Positions 50,675-61,448 of a stretch of DNA of 64,000 bases are shown one piece after another. Origin of the DNA: Enterobacteriaceae bacterium RIT691 (lineage in GTDB: Bacteria > Pseudomonadota > Gammaproteobacteria > Enterobacterales > Enterobacteriaceae). A program made the position numbers and the translations under genes. The notes below the pieces were generated by a model. It saw nothing but the letters and a program-made list of their open reading frames with translations, was not told the DNA's origin and searched no databases. The number at the start of each line of letters is the position of its first letter. Position 1 is the first letter of the stretch. Location: contig WJYM01000008.1 of NCBI GenBank assembly GCA_009668205.1, positions 248,001 through 312,000 of the forward strand. Reading direction: 5' to 3'.

Positions 50675-50765
50675 GGTGTTCTGCCTCGCTGGAAAGCGGT
50701 TTGAAATGTGATTGAAGCCCGGGCCGTGGATTCTACTCAACTTTGCGAGTCGGAGAAAGCTCCCG

Positions 50766-51040
50766 GGATCCTGGGTAATTAAAAGAAGATCTTTTAAAGA
50801 GAGATCTGTTTTATTGTGATCTCTTATTAGGATCGGCATCCTTTGTGGATAAGGCGGATCCGGTATTTAAGATCAACCGCTTAAGAAGGATCACTTTCTG
50901 TGAATGATCGGTGATCCTGTTCCGTATAAGCTGGGATCAAAATGAAGGGTTATGCACAACTCAAAAACTGACCAACCCTTATCCGTTGGATAACTACCGG
51001 TTGATCAGTGCTTTTAACCAGACTTATCCACACAAAAAAA
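50766..51040. other. oriC: Chromosomal replication origin oriC
   Basis: The sequence parallels E. coli oriC from GGATCCTGGGT to the R4 box. The AT-rich unwinding element has three 13-mers starting GATCT at 50788, 50803 and 50818. DnaA boxes: R1 TGTGGATAA at 50844-50852, R2-like TTATGCACA at 50950-50958, R3-like GTTGGATAA at 50985-50993, and R4 TTATCCACA at 51024-51032. An additional TTATCCGTT at 50979 overlaps R3, facing the other way. Twelve GATC sites between 50767 and 51006 allow SeqA binding. The stretch near 50868-50890 corresponds to the IHF site and that near 50890-50920 to the Fis site of E. coli. Flanked by mnmG and mioC as expected. Confidence 0.97.
50788..50830. other. DNA unwinding element with three 13-mers
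   Basis: GATCTTTTAAAGA, GATCTGTTTTATT and GATCTCTTATTAG are spaced 15 bases apart. The middle and right copies are closer to the E. coli 13-mers; the left copy is the most diverged. Confidence 0.9.
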
Positions 51041-51048
51041 GGCGATCT

Positions 51049-51498
51049 TTACAAATCTCCGATCAAATTTTTCCAGGATCCGAGCCAAATCTCTGCTGGA
51101 TCTTCCGGAATGTCATGATCGAGGATGTTGATCTTCAGTGTTTCACCCAGTTGCTTTGCTCCACAGGCAAGCAACGCGCTGTCAATTTTGTCGATCGCGC
51201 CGCAGAAGGTGTCATATTCGCGACTGCCAATCCCCACGGCACCAAAGCGTACAGCGGACAGATCGGGTTTTTGTTCCTGCAATGCTTCATATAAAGGAAC
51301 AAGGTTGTCGGGAATATCCCCTGCGCCATGGGTAGAACACACCACCAGCCAGATCCCGCTCGTATTCAGGTCCTCAACTAAAGGACCGTGCAGCGTTTCG
51401 GTGACAAATCCTGCTTCTTCCAGCTTCTCAGCCAGATGTTCTGCCACGTATTCGGCGCCGCCGAGGGTACTGCCACTGATCAGTGTAATATCTGTCAT
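51049..51498 (-). CDS. mioC: Flavoprotein MioC
   Basis: 149-residue FMN-binding flavodoxin-like protein; the E. coli protein is reported to support biotin synthase in vitro. The FMN phosphate loop is ISGSTLGGAEYVA near residue 8, and the aromatic/glycine loop is STHGAGDIPDN. The start at 51498 (MTDITLISG) matches the family; the frame begins earlier at 51528. Its transcript runs toward and through oriC, which is thought to affect initiation. Confidence 0.96.
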   Translation of the reverse strand: MTDITLISGSTLGGAEYVAEHLAEKLEEAGFVTETLHGPLVEDLNTSGIWLVVCSTHGAGDIPDNLVPLYEALQEQKPDLSAVRFGAVGIGSREYDTFCGAIDKIDSALLACGAKQLGETLKINILDHDIPEDPAEIWLGSWKNLIGDL

Positions 51499-51526
51499 GA
51501 AATCCACCCATAGTTCTGAGTGGGAC

Positions 51527-51566
51527 ATTGTACGCTGTGTGTGAGCTGGGATCTACCTGTGGAAAG
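51527..51566 (-). promoter_or_regulatory. mioC promoter with DnaA-box-like sites
   Basis: Read leftward: TACAAT (51527-51532) is a good -10. About 25 bases upstream, CTTTCCACA (51558-51566) resembles a DnaA box and is preceded by CCCACAG. DnaA repression of mioC through such boxes is known in E. coli. Confidence 0.6.
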
Positions 51567-51576
51567 CTGTGGGATT

Positions 51577-51596
51577 AAAAAGCCCGATCATGGGCG
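51577..51596 (-). terminator. asnC terminator overlapping its stop codon
   Basis: Read leftward: GCCC-ATGATC-GGGC followed by TTTTTAAT. The asnC stop codon TGA lies in the loop. The stem is short, so termination may be partial and asnC transcripts may enter mioC and oriC. Confidence 0.6.
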
Positions 51597-52046
51597 AATG
51601 GTCCGCATGATCGGGTTCTGCAGGGAGATCAACGTCTCGGTGGATTGAATTTCATCGATTGTTTGGATCTTGTTGATAAGTACCTGTTGCAGCGCATCGA
51701 TCGAGCGGCACATCACTTTAATAAAGATGCTGTAGTGCCCGGTGGTGTAATAGGCTTCGGTGACTTCATCCAGGCTTTCCAGTCGAGCCAGTGCGGACGG
51801 GTAATCTTTTGCGCTTTTCAAAATGATGCCGATAAAACAGCACACGTCATAGCCCAGCTGCTTTGGGTTCACATCGATGCGTGCGCCAGTAATGATCCCT
51901 GCCTGCTTCATCTTCTCTACGCGAACGTGAATGGTGCCGGGGCTAACGCCAAACTGTTTGGCCAGTTCGGCATACGCCGTACGCGCATTGGCCATCAGTG
52001 CTTCGAGGATGCCGCGGTCGAGATTGTCGATCTGATAATTTTCCAT
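51588..52046 (-). CDS. asnC: Lrp/AsnC-family regulator AsnC
   Basis: 152-residue feast/famine regulator. The N-terminal helix-turn-helix (about 5-60: ILEALMANARTAYAELAKQFGVSPGTIHVRVEKM) is followed by a RAM effector domain (about 70-145) that binds asparagine. In E. coli it activates asnA when asparagine is low and represses itself. Divergent from asnA across 151 bases. Confidence 0.98.
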   Translation of the reverse strand: MENYQIDNLDRGILEALMANARTAYAELAKQFGVSPGTIHVRVEKMKQAGIITGARIDVNPKQLGYDVCCFIGIILKSAKDYPSALARLESLDEVTEAYYTTGHYSIFIKVMCRSIDALQQVLINKIQTIDEIQSTETLISLQNPIMRTIRP

Positions 52047-52197
52047 AGGTTTTTCTTATGAAGATTGATGATTCTTTCTATTTTAGCGCTTCATATTGAT
52101 GATTTAAAACTGAAGGTGGCTTTTTGCTGATTGATTATTGAATTGTTGTGCCTTTCTGTTGCTTAATCAGTGCAACAGGACGCAGGAGATAATAAAA
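52047..52197. promoter_or_regulatory. asnC-asnA divergent control region
   Basis: 151 AT-rich bases between the two starts. By position it must hold both promoters and AsnC sites. The asnA ribosome site GCAGGAGATAA is clear; the operator sequence itself was not resolved. Confidence 0.5.
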
Positions 52198-53190
52198 ATG
52201 AAAACCGCTTACATCGCAAAACAACGCCAGATCAGTTTCGTTAAGTCCCATTTTTCCCGTGAGCTCGAAGACAGACTTGGACTCGTTGAAGTTCAGGCAC
52301 CGATCTTAAGCCGCGTGGGTGATGGCACTCAGGACAACCTTTCTGGTTGCGAAAAAGCGGTACAGGTAAAAGTGAAAAACTTGCCTGACGCCCAGTTCGA
52401 GGTGGTGCATTCCCTCGCGAAATGGAAGCGTCAGACGCTCGGACAACACGACTTCAGCGCAGGCGAAGGGCTCTACACGCACATGAAAGCCCTTCGTCCT
52501 GATGAAGACCGCCTGTCGCCGATCCATTCCGTTTATGTCGACCAGTGGGACTGGGAGCGCGTTATGGGAGAGGGGGAACGTCACACCGGCACGCTGAAAG
52601 CTACCGTTGAGGCGATCTACGCGGGGATCAAAGCGACAGAAGCTGCGGTAAGCAAAGAATTTGGTCTGGCACCGTTCCTGCCAGAACAGATCCACTTTGT
52701 GCACAGCCAGGAATTACTGAGCCGTTATCCGGATCTCGATGCCAAAGGCCGTGAGCGCGCCATTGCGAAGGAACTGGGTGCTGTTTTCCTGATCGGTATC
52801 GGCGGCAAACTTTCTCATGGCGATCGCCACGACGTTCGCGCGCCGGATTATGACGACTGGAGTACTGAAGCGGATACCGGCCATGCGGGTCTGAACGGCG
52901 ATATTCTGGTGTGGAACCCGGTTCTGGAAGATGCTTTCGAGCTTTCCTCGATGGGGATCCGTGTGGACGCACAAGCATTGAAGCGTCAGTTAGCACTCAC
53001 TGGGGATGAAGATCGTCTGCAGCTGGAGTGGCACCAGTCGCTGTTGCGTGGCGAAATGCCGCAGACGGTGGGTGGTGGCATTGGCCAGTCGCGTCTGACT
53101 ATGCTGCTGTTACAGCTGCCGCATATCGGTCAGGTTCAGTGTGGCGTATGGCCACAACAGGTTCGTGACACCGTGGGTGCGCTACTGTAA
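52198..53190 (+). CDS. asnA: Ammonia-dependent asparagine synthetase AsnA
   Basis: 330-residue enzyme related to class II aminoacyl-tRNA synthetases. It converts aspartate, ammonia and ATP to asparagine. Conserved blocks: [50 protein letters not shown] and the C-terminal [12 protein letters not shown]. The start at 52198 matches the family and has GGAG upstream. Its stop directly abuts the stop of the convergent viaA with no room for a terminator. Confidence 0.99.
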   Translation: MKTAYIAKQRQISFVKSHFSRELEDRLGLVEVQAPILSRVGDGTQDNLSGCEKAVQVKVKNLPDAQFEVVHSLAKWKRQTLGQHDFSAGEGLYTHMKALRPDEDRLSPIHSVYVDQWDWERVMGEGERHTGTLKATVEAIYAGIKATEAAVSKEFGLAPFLPEQIHFVHSQELLSRYPDLDAKGRERAIAKELGAVFLIGIGGKLSHGDRHDVRAPDYDDWSTEADTGHAGLNGDILVWNPVLEDAFELSSMGIRVDAQALKRQLALTGDEDRLQLEWHQSLLRGEMPQTVGGGIGQSRLTMLLLQLPHIGQVQCGVWPQQVRDTVGALL

Positions 53191-54642
53191 TTAACGTTGC
53201 CAGCGGCGCAGCAGTCGACTGCGCAGCCCGGTATCAAAGCGCCAGATATGATCGAAGATGCGCATGATGCCGGGTTTACCATGCTGGGACATCGCCACCG
53301 CATGAAAGCGGTGCTGATGTTTGCGCTGCAGTTCACCGACCTTATTCACTACATCGTCCGGTAAGCGTTGGGCAATAAAGTCAGAAATCACCACCGCATC
53401 GGCATCTGTCCATTCCGGACCCTGCATCCTTTCTATAATGGCGCGAAAACAGCTGGCGATATCCGTGCCGCCGCGAAAGCGCTGGCTTAAAAAACGGATC
53501 GCCTGTTCGAGCCCCTGCGGACCGGTCAGCTCGTAGCGCACCACTTCGCTGGAAAACAGCATAATGAAGCAGCGACGATTGTCCGCCAGCGCCACGCGCA
53601 TCAGTGCCAGACAAAACGCTTTGGCGCACTGTTCATTGAAGCCACCCATCGAGCCGGACGTATCCACGCAGACAATAAAGGGCCCCCGTGGCTGTTCGTC
53701 AAAGTCCTGGTGGACTACCGGGCGTTCGCTGATTTTCTCCCGCCAGGCGTCGCCGTGCAGGCGATACGTCAGCAGCTGTTTCTCCACCAGCCGGCGATAA
53801 AACTCATACTCCAGCTCGGTGATGCCAAGCGTCGCCAGCTCCGGTGGCAGCAGACGCAGAATGTCGTCGCTCTGCTGCAGCCCATCTACCTGCTCTGGCA
53901 CCGTTGCCGGTTCACGCACCATCGTGCGGAAGGTTTCCATTGGCGCATCTTTGCGCGGAACTGATTTTGCCTCTCGCGAACGCCCTAATTGCTCTGCCAG
54001 CTGCATCAGTTCAGGCTGTTCACTGAGGAAATCGCCGTACTTCACGATAAGCTGCCAGTCACCCCGCTTTAACTTACCGTCGCTCATGTCCCATAGCCTG
54101 CCTGCGGCGGCGTCGTTTTCCACCAGCACAGGTTCAAGCTGACCGCTGAGCGTCATTTTTTCCTGCACTTCGCTGAGCAGTTGTTCGCGTTCATCTTCCA
54201 GCAGCTGTTGATTCAGTGTTGTCGCCTGAACGACCAGGCTCAGACGCCAGCGTTGAAGAAAAAGCGTATGCAGCGCGGCGGTAAATACTGTGTTGTTATC
54301 CACCAGCTGTTGCGCCTGGGCGGCAAACGGAGAGTGAACCTTTTGCAACAACGCCAGTATTTGTGGGAGCTGGACGATAAACTGCGCCGTGGAGAGCGTC
54401 TGGCTTTGCTGATAGCACATCACTTCATCGGTGAGATCCTGCGGCACTGGCGCTTCTTTCAGCTTTCCTTTCAGCGCTTCCCGCCAGCGCGGGATGTCTT
54501 CCGTGAGCGCATTTTTTAGGCGTGGGAATTTTTCGAAGAAGATCGCCAACTGAGGTGACGCCAGCAGCGCGAGGATCATCTCTTCGATCAATCCTTCTTC
54601 GCTGACAGCCAGCATCACGTTCAGTGTGTCGAGGGTTAACAT
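53191..54642 (-). CDS. viaA: VWA-domain protein ViaA
   Basis: 483-residue partner of the RavA ATPase. The long helical N-terminal part is followed by a C-terminal von Willebrand A domain (about 320-480) with the MIDAS motif DTSGSMGG. In E. coli, RavA-ViaA affects fumarate reductase, Nuo and aminoglycoside sensitivity. The start codon overlaps the ravA stop by one base. Confidence 0.97.
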   Translation of the reverse strand: MLTLDTLNVMLAVSEEGLIEEMILALLASPQLAIFFEKFPRLKNALTEDIPRWREALKGKLKEAPVPQDLTDEVMCYQQSQTLSTAQFIVQLPQILALLQKVHSPFAAQAQQLVDNNTVFTAALHTLFLQRWRLSLVVQATTLNQQLLEDEREQLLSEVQEKMTLSGQLEPVLVENDAAAGRLWDMSDGKLKRGDWQLIVKYGDFLSEQPELMQLAEQLGRSREAKSVPRKDAPMETFRTMVREPATVPEQVDGLQQSDDILRLLPPELATLGITELEYEFYRRLVEKQLLTYRLHGDAWREKISERPVVHQDFDEQPRGPFIVCVDTSGSMGGFNEQCAKAFCLALMRVALADNRRCFIMLFSSEVVRYELTGPQGLEQAIRFLSQRFRGGTDIASCFRAIIERMQGPEWTDADAVVISDFIAQRLPDDVVNKVGELQRKHQHRFHAVAMSQHGKPGIMRIFDHIWRFDTGLRSRLLRRWQR

Positions 54643-56138
54643 TAGTGAAGCGCCTGTTTAATCTGCTCACCGACATCCTGCAGGCTGGCTTCAATGCGAC
54701 CCAGCCAGTCGCCGTGAACAAACAGGCATTTTTGCTGTTCGCTAAAACGGGTGTGTTGCTGATGCCATTCATCGTCCAGCGCATCAAGCTGCTGTTTGAT
54801 TTCGCCAGGCATATTTTCCCGCGTGCCGGAACCTGGCAGCGCCAGGCGTGACCCCTGTAAACTCACGTCGCGGATAACCAGATGCTGGCTGGTATCCACT
54901 TCCAGATTCACTACCTGTGCAAAACCGATGCCGTTGAGTTTACCGCGCATTTCTCCGCCTTTTTCCAGCCAGTGCTCCAGCCCTGGCCGTTCAACGGTAA
55001 TGTGCACCACATTCATATCGTGCAGCTTTAAGGGCTGTTGCAACAGCAGCGTGAGGGTTGGCTCCTGAAGCGAGTCAGGCAGCTCATAATGTGGCTTGCG
55101 GCTGAACATTCCGCCGACTCGCGTAACTTTCAGCGCAGTTTTGTCGCTTTGCTGCTGTTGAATTTGCAGCCGACGCTGGGTAATGGTGCCGAGTTTGGTC
55201 AACATCGCCTGCTGCTGCCAGGCGTGCCCGGTCATCAAAACATCAAGCTGCTGTTTCATCAGATGGCGGCTTTCGGCGTCATGCCACAGGCAATCCTTCA
55301 GCAGAATAAGATCGATAGGGGCAATGGCCTCGCGGCCGCTAAAGAAGGCACAAGCCTGCAACAGACGAATGGCCTTTTTCCAGCGACGATCGGAGACATA
55401 CGGCGCATTTGGCAGCGTATCCAACTGCTGGCGCAGTTGATAAACCAGTTCGAAAACAGCATCGGGCAACTTCACGTCGCCGATCTCTTTCTGCCACTGC
55501 ATGAACTCTTCATCAGTAACCTGCAGCGTTTCCGGCACCGGGTTACTGTTTTCATCCTGCTGATTTATCAGCAGCGAACGGAAATTGCCTTTGTCCTGCA
55601 CTTTGTCCAGCCACAGGCGGATCAGCATTCGGTCGTATAAGGCTTCCAGGCTGCTGTCAGCTTCTGGCAGTTCATTCGACGCGGCCACCAGCAGGCGCAT
55701 CGGGATTTTCTCTTCGCTGGCGCCGTTTCGGAAACTGCGTTCGTTAATGGCGGTGAGGAGGGTGTTCAGGATTGCCGGACCCGCTTTCCAGATCTCATCC
55801 AGAAACACGATTTCGGCTTCCGGCAGATAGCCCGTAGTCAGGCGCTCATAGCGGCCTTCATCTTTCAGTGCCTGAATGGAAAGTGGGCCAAAGACCTCTT
55901 CCGGGGTGGAGAATCGGGTCATCAGATATTCGAAAGCGCGGGCGTGCCGAAAGGCAAATTTCAGGCGGCGGGCGATGAGGCTTTTGGCTATCCCCGGTGG
56001 GCCAAGAAGAAAGACACTTTCGCCGCTGAGCGCAGCCAGCAGGCACAGCCGAATGGCGTGGCTGCGTTCAAATAGCCCCTTCTCCAGCGCTGCGCTGAGC
56101 CGGGAAATTCTTTCTGCTAATAAGTGTGATTGCGCCAT
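54642..56138 (-). CDS. ravA: MoxR-family AAA+ ATPase RavA
   Basis: 498-residue hexameric ATPase. The AAA+ core (about 1-300) has Walker [10 protein letters not shown], Walker [11 protein letters not shown] and sensor 1 [11 protein letters not shown]. The C-terminal triple-helical and LARA regions bind the lysine decarboxylase LdcI in E. coli. The start at 56138 ([14 protein letters not shown]) gives the E. coli length; upstream ATGs are not conserved. Operon with viaA; divergent from kup. Confidence 0.97.
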   Translation of the reverse strand: MAQSHLLAERISRLSAALEKGLFERSHAIRLCLLAALSGESVFLLGPPGIAKSLIARRLKFAFRHARAFEYLMTRFSTPEEVFGPLSIQALKDEGRYERLTTGYLPEAEIVFLDEIWKAGPAILNTLLTAINERSFRNGASEEKIPMRLLVAASNELPEADSSLEALYDRMLIRLWLDKVQDKGNFRSLLINQQDENSNPVPETLQVTDEEFMQWQKEIGDVKLPDAVFELVYQLRQQLDTLPNAPYVSDRRWKKAIRLLQACAFFSGREAIAPIDLILLKDCLWHDAESRHLMKQQLDVLMTGHAWQQQAMLTKLGTITQRRLQIQQQQSDKTALKVTRVGGMFSRKPHYELPDSLQEPTLTLLLQQPLKLHDMNVVHITVERPGLEHWLEKGGEMRGKLNGIGFAQVVNLEVDTSQHLVIRDVSLQGSRLALPGSGTRENMPGEIKQQLDALDDEWHQQHTRFSEQQKCLFVHGDWLGRIEASLQDVGEQIKQALH

Positions 56139-56357
56139 AATAGAGTGGTGTCCCTCCGCCAATTATCCAGCTATCAAGCGATTATAGCCGTTTGAGGCTA
56201 ACAGGAAACAGCGCAAGAAACTGCTGATATTTCTTTGCGCGAGGCTAAGAGGGATGCATTTTGGAGTACGATTCTGCGATTAATCGTGCATACTGTGCGC
56301 CTTTTGTGAGCCAGGGAATCAGGTACACATTTGTCTTATTAAACGAAAGACGAGTCT

Positions 56358-58229
56358 ATGAGCACTGATAATAAGCATTCATTGCCGGCCATCACCCTTG
56401 CGGCAATCGGCGTGGTCTACGGTGATATAGGTACCAGCCCCCTTTATACGTTGAGAGAGTGTCTCTCTGGCCAGTTTGGATTTGGCGTAGAACGCGATGC
56501 AGTCTTTGGCTTCCTGTCACTGATTTTCTGGCTGCTGATTTTTACCGTTTCATTGAAATACATCACCTTCGTCATGCGCGCGGATAACGCCGGTGAAGGT
56601 GGGATCCTGACGCTGATGTCGCTCGCCGGGCGAAACACCTCGGCCAAAATGACCTCTGTGTTGGTAATTCTCGGCCTGATCGGCGGCAGCTTCTTCTATG
56701 GTGAGGTGGTTATTACCCCAGCCATCTCGGTGATGTCGGCCATCGAAGGTCTGGAGATTATTGCCCCGCAGCTTGATAGCTGGATTGTCCCCATCTCGAT
56801 TTTCGTCCTGACGCTGCTGTTTGCTATCCAAAAGCACGGTACCGCGATGGTCGGCAAACTGTTTGCCCCGATCATGCTCGTTTGGTTCCTGTTACTGGCG
56901 GTACTGGGTGCCAGAAGTATTATTTCCAACCCGGAAGTGCTGCAGGCGCTCAATCCTTACTGGGCTGTGCATTTCTTCCTTGAATACAAAACGGTGTCCT
57001 TCGTTGCATTGGGGGCTGTCGTTCTTTCTATTACCGGTGTTGAAGCGCTGTATGCCGATATGGGTCACTTCGGCAAACTGCCGATTCGTATCGCCTGGTT
57101 CTCGGTGGTTCTGCCGTCGCTGGTGCTGAACTATTTTGGTCAGGGTGCACTGCTGCTTAAACACCCGGAAGCGATCAAAAACCCGTTCTTCCTGCTGGCG
57201 CCTGAATGGGCACTGATCCCGCTGCTGATTATCGCCGCGCTGGCCACGGTCATCGCTTCTCAGGCCGTTATTTCGGGCGTCTTTTCTCTGACTCGCCAGG
57301 CGGTGCGTCTGGGCTATCTGTCGCCAATGCGCATCATTCATACGTCGGAAATGGAGTCCGGGCAGATTTACATCCCGTTCGTTAACTGGCTGCTGTACGT
57401 TTCCGTGGTGTTGGTTATCGTCAGCTTTGAGCACTCCAGTAATTTGGCGGCGGCGTACGGTATTGCTGTGACCGGGACGATGGTGCTGACCTCGATTCTC
57501 TCGACCACCGTGGCCTACCGCAACTGGCATTGGAACAAGTACTTTGTCGGGATGATCCTGGTGGCGTTCTTGTGTGTTGACGTGCCGCTGTTCTCGGCAA
57601 ACCTCGATAAACTGATGTCCGGTGGCTGGCTGCCGTTGACGCTGGGTCTGGTCATGTTCCTGGTGATGACCACCTGGAAGAGCGAGCGTTTCCGCCTGCT
57701 GCGCCGTATGCATGAGCACGGTAATTCCCTGGAAGCGATGATCGCATCACTGGAGAAATCCCCGCCGGTACGCGTGCCAGGCACTGCGGTGTATATGTCC
57801 CGCGCGCTGAACGTGATCCCGTTTGCGATGCTCCATAACCTCAAGCACAACAAGGTGCTGCATGAGCGCGTTATTCTGCTGACCCTGCGTACGGAAGACG
57901 CACCGTATGTTCACAACGTGCGCCGTGTGCAGATTGAGCAGCTTTCGCCGTCCTTCTGGCGTGTCGTGGCAAGCTACGGCTGGCGTGAGACGCCGAATGT
58001 GGAAGAAGTGTTCCATCGCTGTGGTCTTGAAGGGCTCAGCTGCCGAATGATGGAAACCTCCTTCTTTATGTCCCATGAGTCGTTGATCATTGGCAGCGGG
58101 CGTCCGTGGTATTTGCGTCTGCGCGGTAAACTTTATCTGCTGCTGCAGCGTAACGCCCTGCGCGCACCGGATCAGTTTGAAATCCCACCCAACCGCGTGA
58201 TTGAGCTTGGGACTCAGGTCGAGATTTAA
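56358..58229 (+). CDS. kup: Low-affinity potassium transporter Kup
   Basis: 623-residue K+:H+ symporter of the KUP/HAK family. Twelve membrane helices (about 10-430) include the signature [35 protein letters not shown] and [13 protein letters not shown], followed by a long cytoplasmic tail. It is the main K+ route under low pH or osmotic stress in E. coli. Monocistronic; a REP element, a dispersed repeat and a terminator follow. Confidence 0.98.
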   Translation: MSTDNKHSLPAITLAAIGVVYGDIGTSPLYTLRECLSGQFGFGVERDAVFGFLSLIFWLLIFTVSLKYITFVMRADNAGEGGILTLMSLAGRNTSAKMTSVLVILGLIGGSFFYGEVVITPAISVMSAIEGLEIIAPQLDSWIVPISIFVLTLLFAIQKHGTAMVGKLFAPIMLVWFLLLAVLGARSIISNPEVLQALNPYWAVHFFLEYKTVSFVALGAVVLSITGVEALYADMGHFGKLPIRIAWFSVVLPSLVLNYFGQGALLLKHPEAIKNPFFLLAPEWALIPLLIIAALATVIASQAVISGVFSLTRQAVRLGYLSPMRIIHTSEMESGQIYIPFVNWLLYVSVVLVIVSFEHSSNLAAAYGIAVTGTMVLTSILSTTVAYRNWHWNKYFVGMILVAFLCVDVPLFSANLDKLMSGGWLPLTLGLVMFLVMTTWKSERFRLLRRMHEHGNSLEAMIASLEKSPPVRVPGTAVYMSRALNVIPFAMLHNLKHNKVLHERVILLTLRTEDAPYVHNVRRVQIEQLSPSFWRVVASYGWRETPNVEEVFHRCGLEGLSCRMMETSFFMSHESLIIGSGRPWYLRLRGKLYLLLQRNALRAPDQFEIPPNRVIELGTQVEI

Positions 58230-58241
58230 CGTCTGCAACAA

Positions 58242-58273
58242 TGCCGGGTGGCGCTAGCGCTAACCCGGCCTAC
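58242..58273. repeat. REP-like palindrome after kup
   Basis: TGCCGGGTGGCGCTAGCGCT followed by AACCCGGCCTAC, the same family as the other REP-like copies in the window. Confidence 0.8.
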
Positions 58274-58330
58274 TTTTTCAACCCGCATTCCTGTAGGCCC
58301 GCTCAATGTTTTGATCGGAGCAGCCTGATG

Positions 58331-58366
58331 CCCTCACCCCCGGCCCTCTCCCACGGGGAGAGGGTG
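58331..58366. repeat. Dispersed GGGAGAGGG-type repeat, copy C
   Basis: CCCTCACCCCCGGCCCTCTC then CCACGGGGAGAGGGTG. Inverted relative to copy B. Probably a mobile-derived repeat of enterobacterial intergenic DNA. Confidence 0.7.
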
Positions 58367-58375
58367 CAGACACTA

Positions 58376-58400
58376 AAAACGGTACCTTTGGTACCGTTTT
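58376..58400. terminator. Bidirectional terminator after kup
   Basis: AAAACGGTACC-TTT-GGTACCGTTTT: perfect 11-bp arms with a 3-base loop and A/T flanks on both sides. Confidence 0.85.
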
Positions 58401-58409
58401 GCATTTACC

Positions 58410-58423
58410 TCGAAACGTTTCGA
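58410..58423. promoter_or_regulatory. Upstream RbsR-like operator
   Basis: TCGAAACGTTTCGA, a perfect 14-bp palindrome whose core equals that of the main operator. It overlaps a CRP-like half site ATCACATTT just to its right, so repressor and CRP could compete. Confidence 0.6.
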
Positions 58424-58487
58424 TATCGATCACATTTCTATAACCTCAAGGTGGTTTTCTGCGCTTTCTTCAGCATAAACTTATGCC

Positions 58488-58503
58488 AGCGAAACGTTTC
58501 GCT
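58488..58503. promoter_or_regulatory. RbsR operator of the rbs operon
   Basis: AGCGAAACGTTTCGCT, a perfect 16-bp palindrome of the LacI/GalR type, 13 bases before rbsD. It equals the known E. coli RbsR site. The sequence CATAAACTTATGCC just before it contains the likely -10. Confidence 0.85.
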
Positions 58504-58516
58504 AGTGGAGAAAAAG

Positions 58517-58936
58517 ATGAAGAAAGGTACGGTACTCAACGCTGAACTCTCCTCGGTTATTTCCCGTCTTGGGCATACCGATACGCTGGTGGTGTGTGAT
58601 GCGGGCCTTCCTATCCCTCACAGCACACAGCGTATTGATATGGCACTCACTCAGGGCGTGCCATCGTTTATGCAGGTGCTGGAAGTGGTCACGACCGAGA
58701 TGCAGGTTGAGACGGCAATTCTCGCCGCGGAAATCAAAACCCATAATCCGCAGCTCCACGAAACGTTGCTCCGTCACCTGGAGCAGCTGCAGCAACACCA
58801 GGGAAACACCATTGAAATTCGTTACACCACACATGAGCAGTTCAAACAACAAACCGCGCAAAGTCAGGCGGTGATTCGCAGCGGGGAGTGTTCCCCGTAT
58901 GCGAATGTGATTCTCTGTGCTGGCGTCACCTTCTGA
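58517..58936 (+). CDS. rbsD: D-ribose pyranase RbsD
   Basis: 139-residue mutarotase-like enzyme that interconverts beta-pyranose and beta-furanose ribose, feeding RbsK. Begins [22 protein letters not shown] with the conserved His, then CDAGLPIP and a C-terminal [11 protein letters not shown]. The start at 58517 is preceded by GGAG. First gene of rbsDACBKR. Confidence 0.98.
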   Translation: MKKGTVLNAELSSVISRLGHTDTLVVCDAGLPIPHSTQRIDMALTQGVPSFMQVLEVVTTEMQVETAILAAEIKTHNPQLHETLLRHLEQLQQHQGNTIEIRYTTHEQFKQQTAQSQAVIRSGECSPYANVILCAGVTF

Positions 58937-58943
58937 GGCCATC

Positions 58944-60449
58944 ATGGACGCACTTCTGCAACTCAAAGGAATCGATAAATCCTTCCCGGGCGTCAAAGCG
59001 CTTTCCGGCGCCGCGCTGAATGTCTATTCCGGGCGCGTGATGGCGCTGGTGGGCGAAAACGGCGCGGGTAAATCCACGATGATGAAAGTGCTGACCGGGA
59101 TCTACACCAAAGATGCCGGTTCGCTGCACTGGCTCGGCCAGGAAGTCACCTTTACCGGACCGAAATCCTCACAGGAAGCCGGGATCGGCATTATCCATCA
59201 GGAACTGAACCTGATCCCGCAGTTAACCATCGCCGAAAACATTTTCCTCGGTCGTGAATTCGTTAACCGCTTTGGCAAAATCGACTGGAAAACGATGTAT
59301 GCCGAGGCGGATAAGCTGCTGGCGAAACTGAATCTGCGCTTCAAGAGCGACAGGCTGGTCGGTGAGCTGTCCATTGGCGATCAGCAGATGGTGGAAATCG
59401 CCAAAGTGCTGAGCTTTGAATCCAAAGTCATCATCATGGATGAACCGACGGACGCACTGACCGATACCGAAACCGAATCCTTATTCCGCGTAATCCGCGA
59501 GCTGAAATCGCAGGGGCGCGGCATTGTTTATATCTCTCACCGCATGAAAGAGATCTTCGACATCTGCGACGACGTGACCGTATTCCGCGACGGGCAATTT
59601 ATTGCCGAGCGTGAAGTTTCAAGTCTTACGGAAGATTCGCTGATTGAGATGATGGTGGGCCGCAAGCTCGAAGATCAGTATCCGCACCTGGATAAGATGC
59701 CGGGCGAAGTGCGATTGAAGGTCGACAGTCTCTGCGGACCAGGCGTGGACAACGTCAGTTTTACCCTGCGCAAAGGTGAAATCCTTGGCGTGGCGGGCCT
59801 GATGGGCGCCGGGCGTACCGAGTTAATGAAAGTGCTGTATGGCGCGCTGCCGCGCACCAGCGGTTATGTCACGCTCGACGGGCATGAAGTGGTGACCAAA
59901 TCGCCACAGGACGGCCTCGCGAACGGCATCGTTTACATCTCTGAAGACCGTAAGCGTGATGGCCTGGTGCTGGGCATGTCGGTGAAAGAGAACATGTCCC
60001 TGACCGCATTGCGTTATTTCAGCCGCTCAGGCGGTAGCCTGAAGCATAAGGATGAAGAGCAGGCGGTGAGTGATTTCATTCGCTTGTTTAACGTCAAAAC
60101 CCCGTCGATGGAGCAAGCGATTGGTCTGCTGTCCGGGGGAAACCAGCAAAAAGTTGCCATTGCCCGTGGGCTGATGACGCGGCCGAAAGTGCTGATCCTC
60201 GATGAACCCACCCGTGGCGTGGACGTTGGCGCGAAAAAAGAGATTTATCAGCTGATTAACCAGTTTAAAGCCGATGGCCTGAGCATCATTCTCGTCTCGT
60301 CAGAGATGCCGGAAGTGCTGGGGATGAGCGATCGCATCATGGTGATGCATGAAGGGCATCTCGGCGGTGAATTCACACGCGAGCAGGCCACCCAGGAAGT
60401 ATTGATGGCTGCCGCTGTGGGCAAGCTTAATCGTGTGAATCAGGAGTAA
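58944..60449 (+). CDS. rbsA: Ribose ABC transporter ATPase RbsA
   Basis: 501-residue double ABC ATPase. The N-half has Walker [10 protein letters not shown], signature region [14 protein letters not shown] and Walker B VIIMDEP. The C-half has a degenerate P-loop GLMGAGRTE, signature LLSGGNQQK and Walker B VLILDEP, typical for monosaccharide ABC systems with one weak site. The start at 58944 (MDALLQLKG) was chosen by homology; it follows rbsD by 7 bases. Confidence 0.98.
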   Translation: MDALLQLKGIDKSFPGVKALSGAALNVYSGRVMALVGENGAGKSTMMKVLTGIYTKDAGSLHWLGQEVTFTGPKSSQEAGIGIIHQELNLIPQLTIAENIFLGREFVNRFGKIDWKTMYAEADKLLAKLNLRFKSDRLVGELSIGDQQMVEIAKVLSFESKVIIMDEPTDALTDTETESLFRVIRELKSQGRGIVYISHRMKEIFDICDDVTVFRDGQFIAEREVSSLTEDSLIEMMVGRKLEDQYPHLDKMPGEVRLKVDSLCGPGVDNVSFTLRKGEILGVAGLMGAGRTELMKVLYGALPRTSGYVTLDGHEVVTKSPQDGLANGIVYISEDRKRDGLVLGMSVKENMSLTALRYFSRSGGSLKHKDEEQAVSDFIRLFNVKTPSMEQAIGLLSGGNQQKVAIARGLMTRPKVLILDEPTRGVDVGAKKEIYQLINQFKADGLSIILVSSEMPEVLGMSDRIMVMHEGHLGGEFTREQATQEVLMAAAVGKLNRVNQE

Positions 60450-60454
60450 GAAAG

Positions 60455-61420
60455 ATGACTACCCAGGCTGTTTCTGGTCGCCGTTATTTCACCAAAGCGT
60501 GGCTGCTGGAGCAAAAGTCGCTGATAGCCCTGCTGGTGCTGATAGCGATCGTTTCGACCATGAGCCCCAACTTTTTTACCGTCAATAACCTGTTCAATAT
60601 CCTGCAGCAGACCTCGGTGAACGCCATTATGGCGGTCGGGATGACGCTGGTTATTCTGACCTCCGGGATTGATTTATCCGTTGGCTCTTTGCTGGCGCTG
60701 ACCGGCGCGGTGGCGGCATCCATTGTCGGCATTGAAGTGAATGCGCTGGTGGCGGCTGCGGCAGCCCTGGCATTGGGTGCGGCGATTGGCGCGGTGACGG
60801 GCGTGATTGTCGCAAAAGGCCGCGTGCAGGCGTTCATCGCCACACTGGTCATGATGCTATTGCTACGCGGTGTGACCATGGTTTACACCAACGGCAGCCC
60901 GGTGAATACCGGATTTACCGACAACGCCGATGTGTTTGGCTGGTTCGGTATCGGTCGTCCACTGGGGATCCCGACGCCGGTGTGGATCATGGCGATTGTG
61001 TTCCTTGCGGCCTGGTACATGCTGCACCACACGCGCCTTGGCCGCTATATCTATGCGCTCGGTGGCAATGAAGCGGCGACGCGCCTGTCCGGTATCAGCG
61101 TCGATAAAGTCAAAATTATCGTCTACTCGCTGTGTGGCCTGCTGGCTTCGCTGGCGGGGATTATTGAAGTGGCTCGCCTCTCTTCTGCGCAGCCTACGGC
61201 GGGGACAGGCTATGAGCTGGACGCTATCGCCGCCGTGGTGCTCGGCGGTACCAGCCTGGCGGGCGGTAAAGGGCGCATTGTTGGGACGCTGATCGGCGCA
61301 TTGATTCTCGGTTTCCTGAATAATGGTTTGAATTTGTTAGGTGTTTCCTCCTATTACCAGATGATCGTTAAAGCGGTGGTGATATTGCTGGCGGTTTTGG
61401 TAGACAACAAAAAGCAGTAA
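60455..61420 (+). CDS. rbsC: Ribose ABC transporter permease RbsC
   Basis: 321-residue permease of the BPD_transp_2 family with about 8-10 membrane helices; forms the dimeric channel with RbsA. Conserved motifs: TSGIDLSVGSLLALTGAVAA and GGNEAATRLSGISV, followed by GTGYELDAIAAVVLGGTSL. It starts 5 bases after rbsA. Confidence 0.98.
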   Translation: MTTQAVSGRRYFTKAWLLEQKSLIALLVLIAIVSTMSPNFFTVNNLFNILQQTSVNAIMAVGMTLVILTSGIDLSVGSLLALTGAVAASIVGIEVNALVAAAAALALGAAIGAVTGVIVAKGRVQAFIATLVMMLLLRGVTMVYTNGSPVNTGFTDNADVFGWFGIGRPLGIPTPVWIMAIVFLAAWYMLHHTRLGRYIYALGGNEAATRLSGISVDKVKIIVYSLCGLLASLAGIIEVARLSSAQPTAGTGYELDAIAAVVLGGTSLAGGKGRIVGTLIGALILGFLNNGLNLLGVSSYYQMIVKAVVILLAVLVDNKKQ

Positions 61421-61448
61421 TAACTGACATAACAGGACCTCTACAGAT

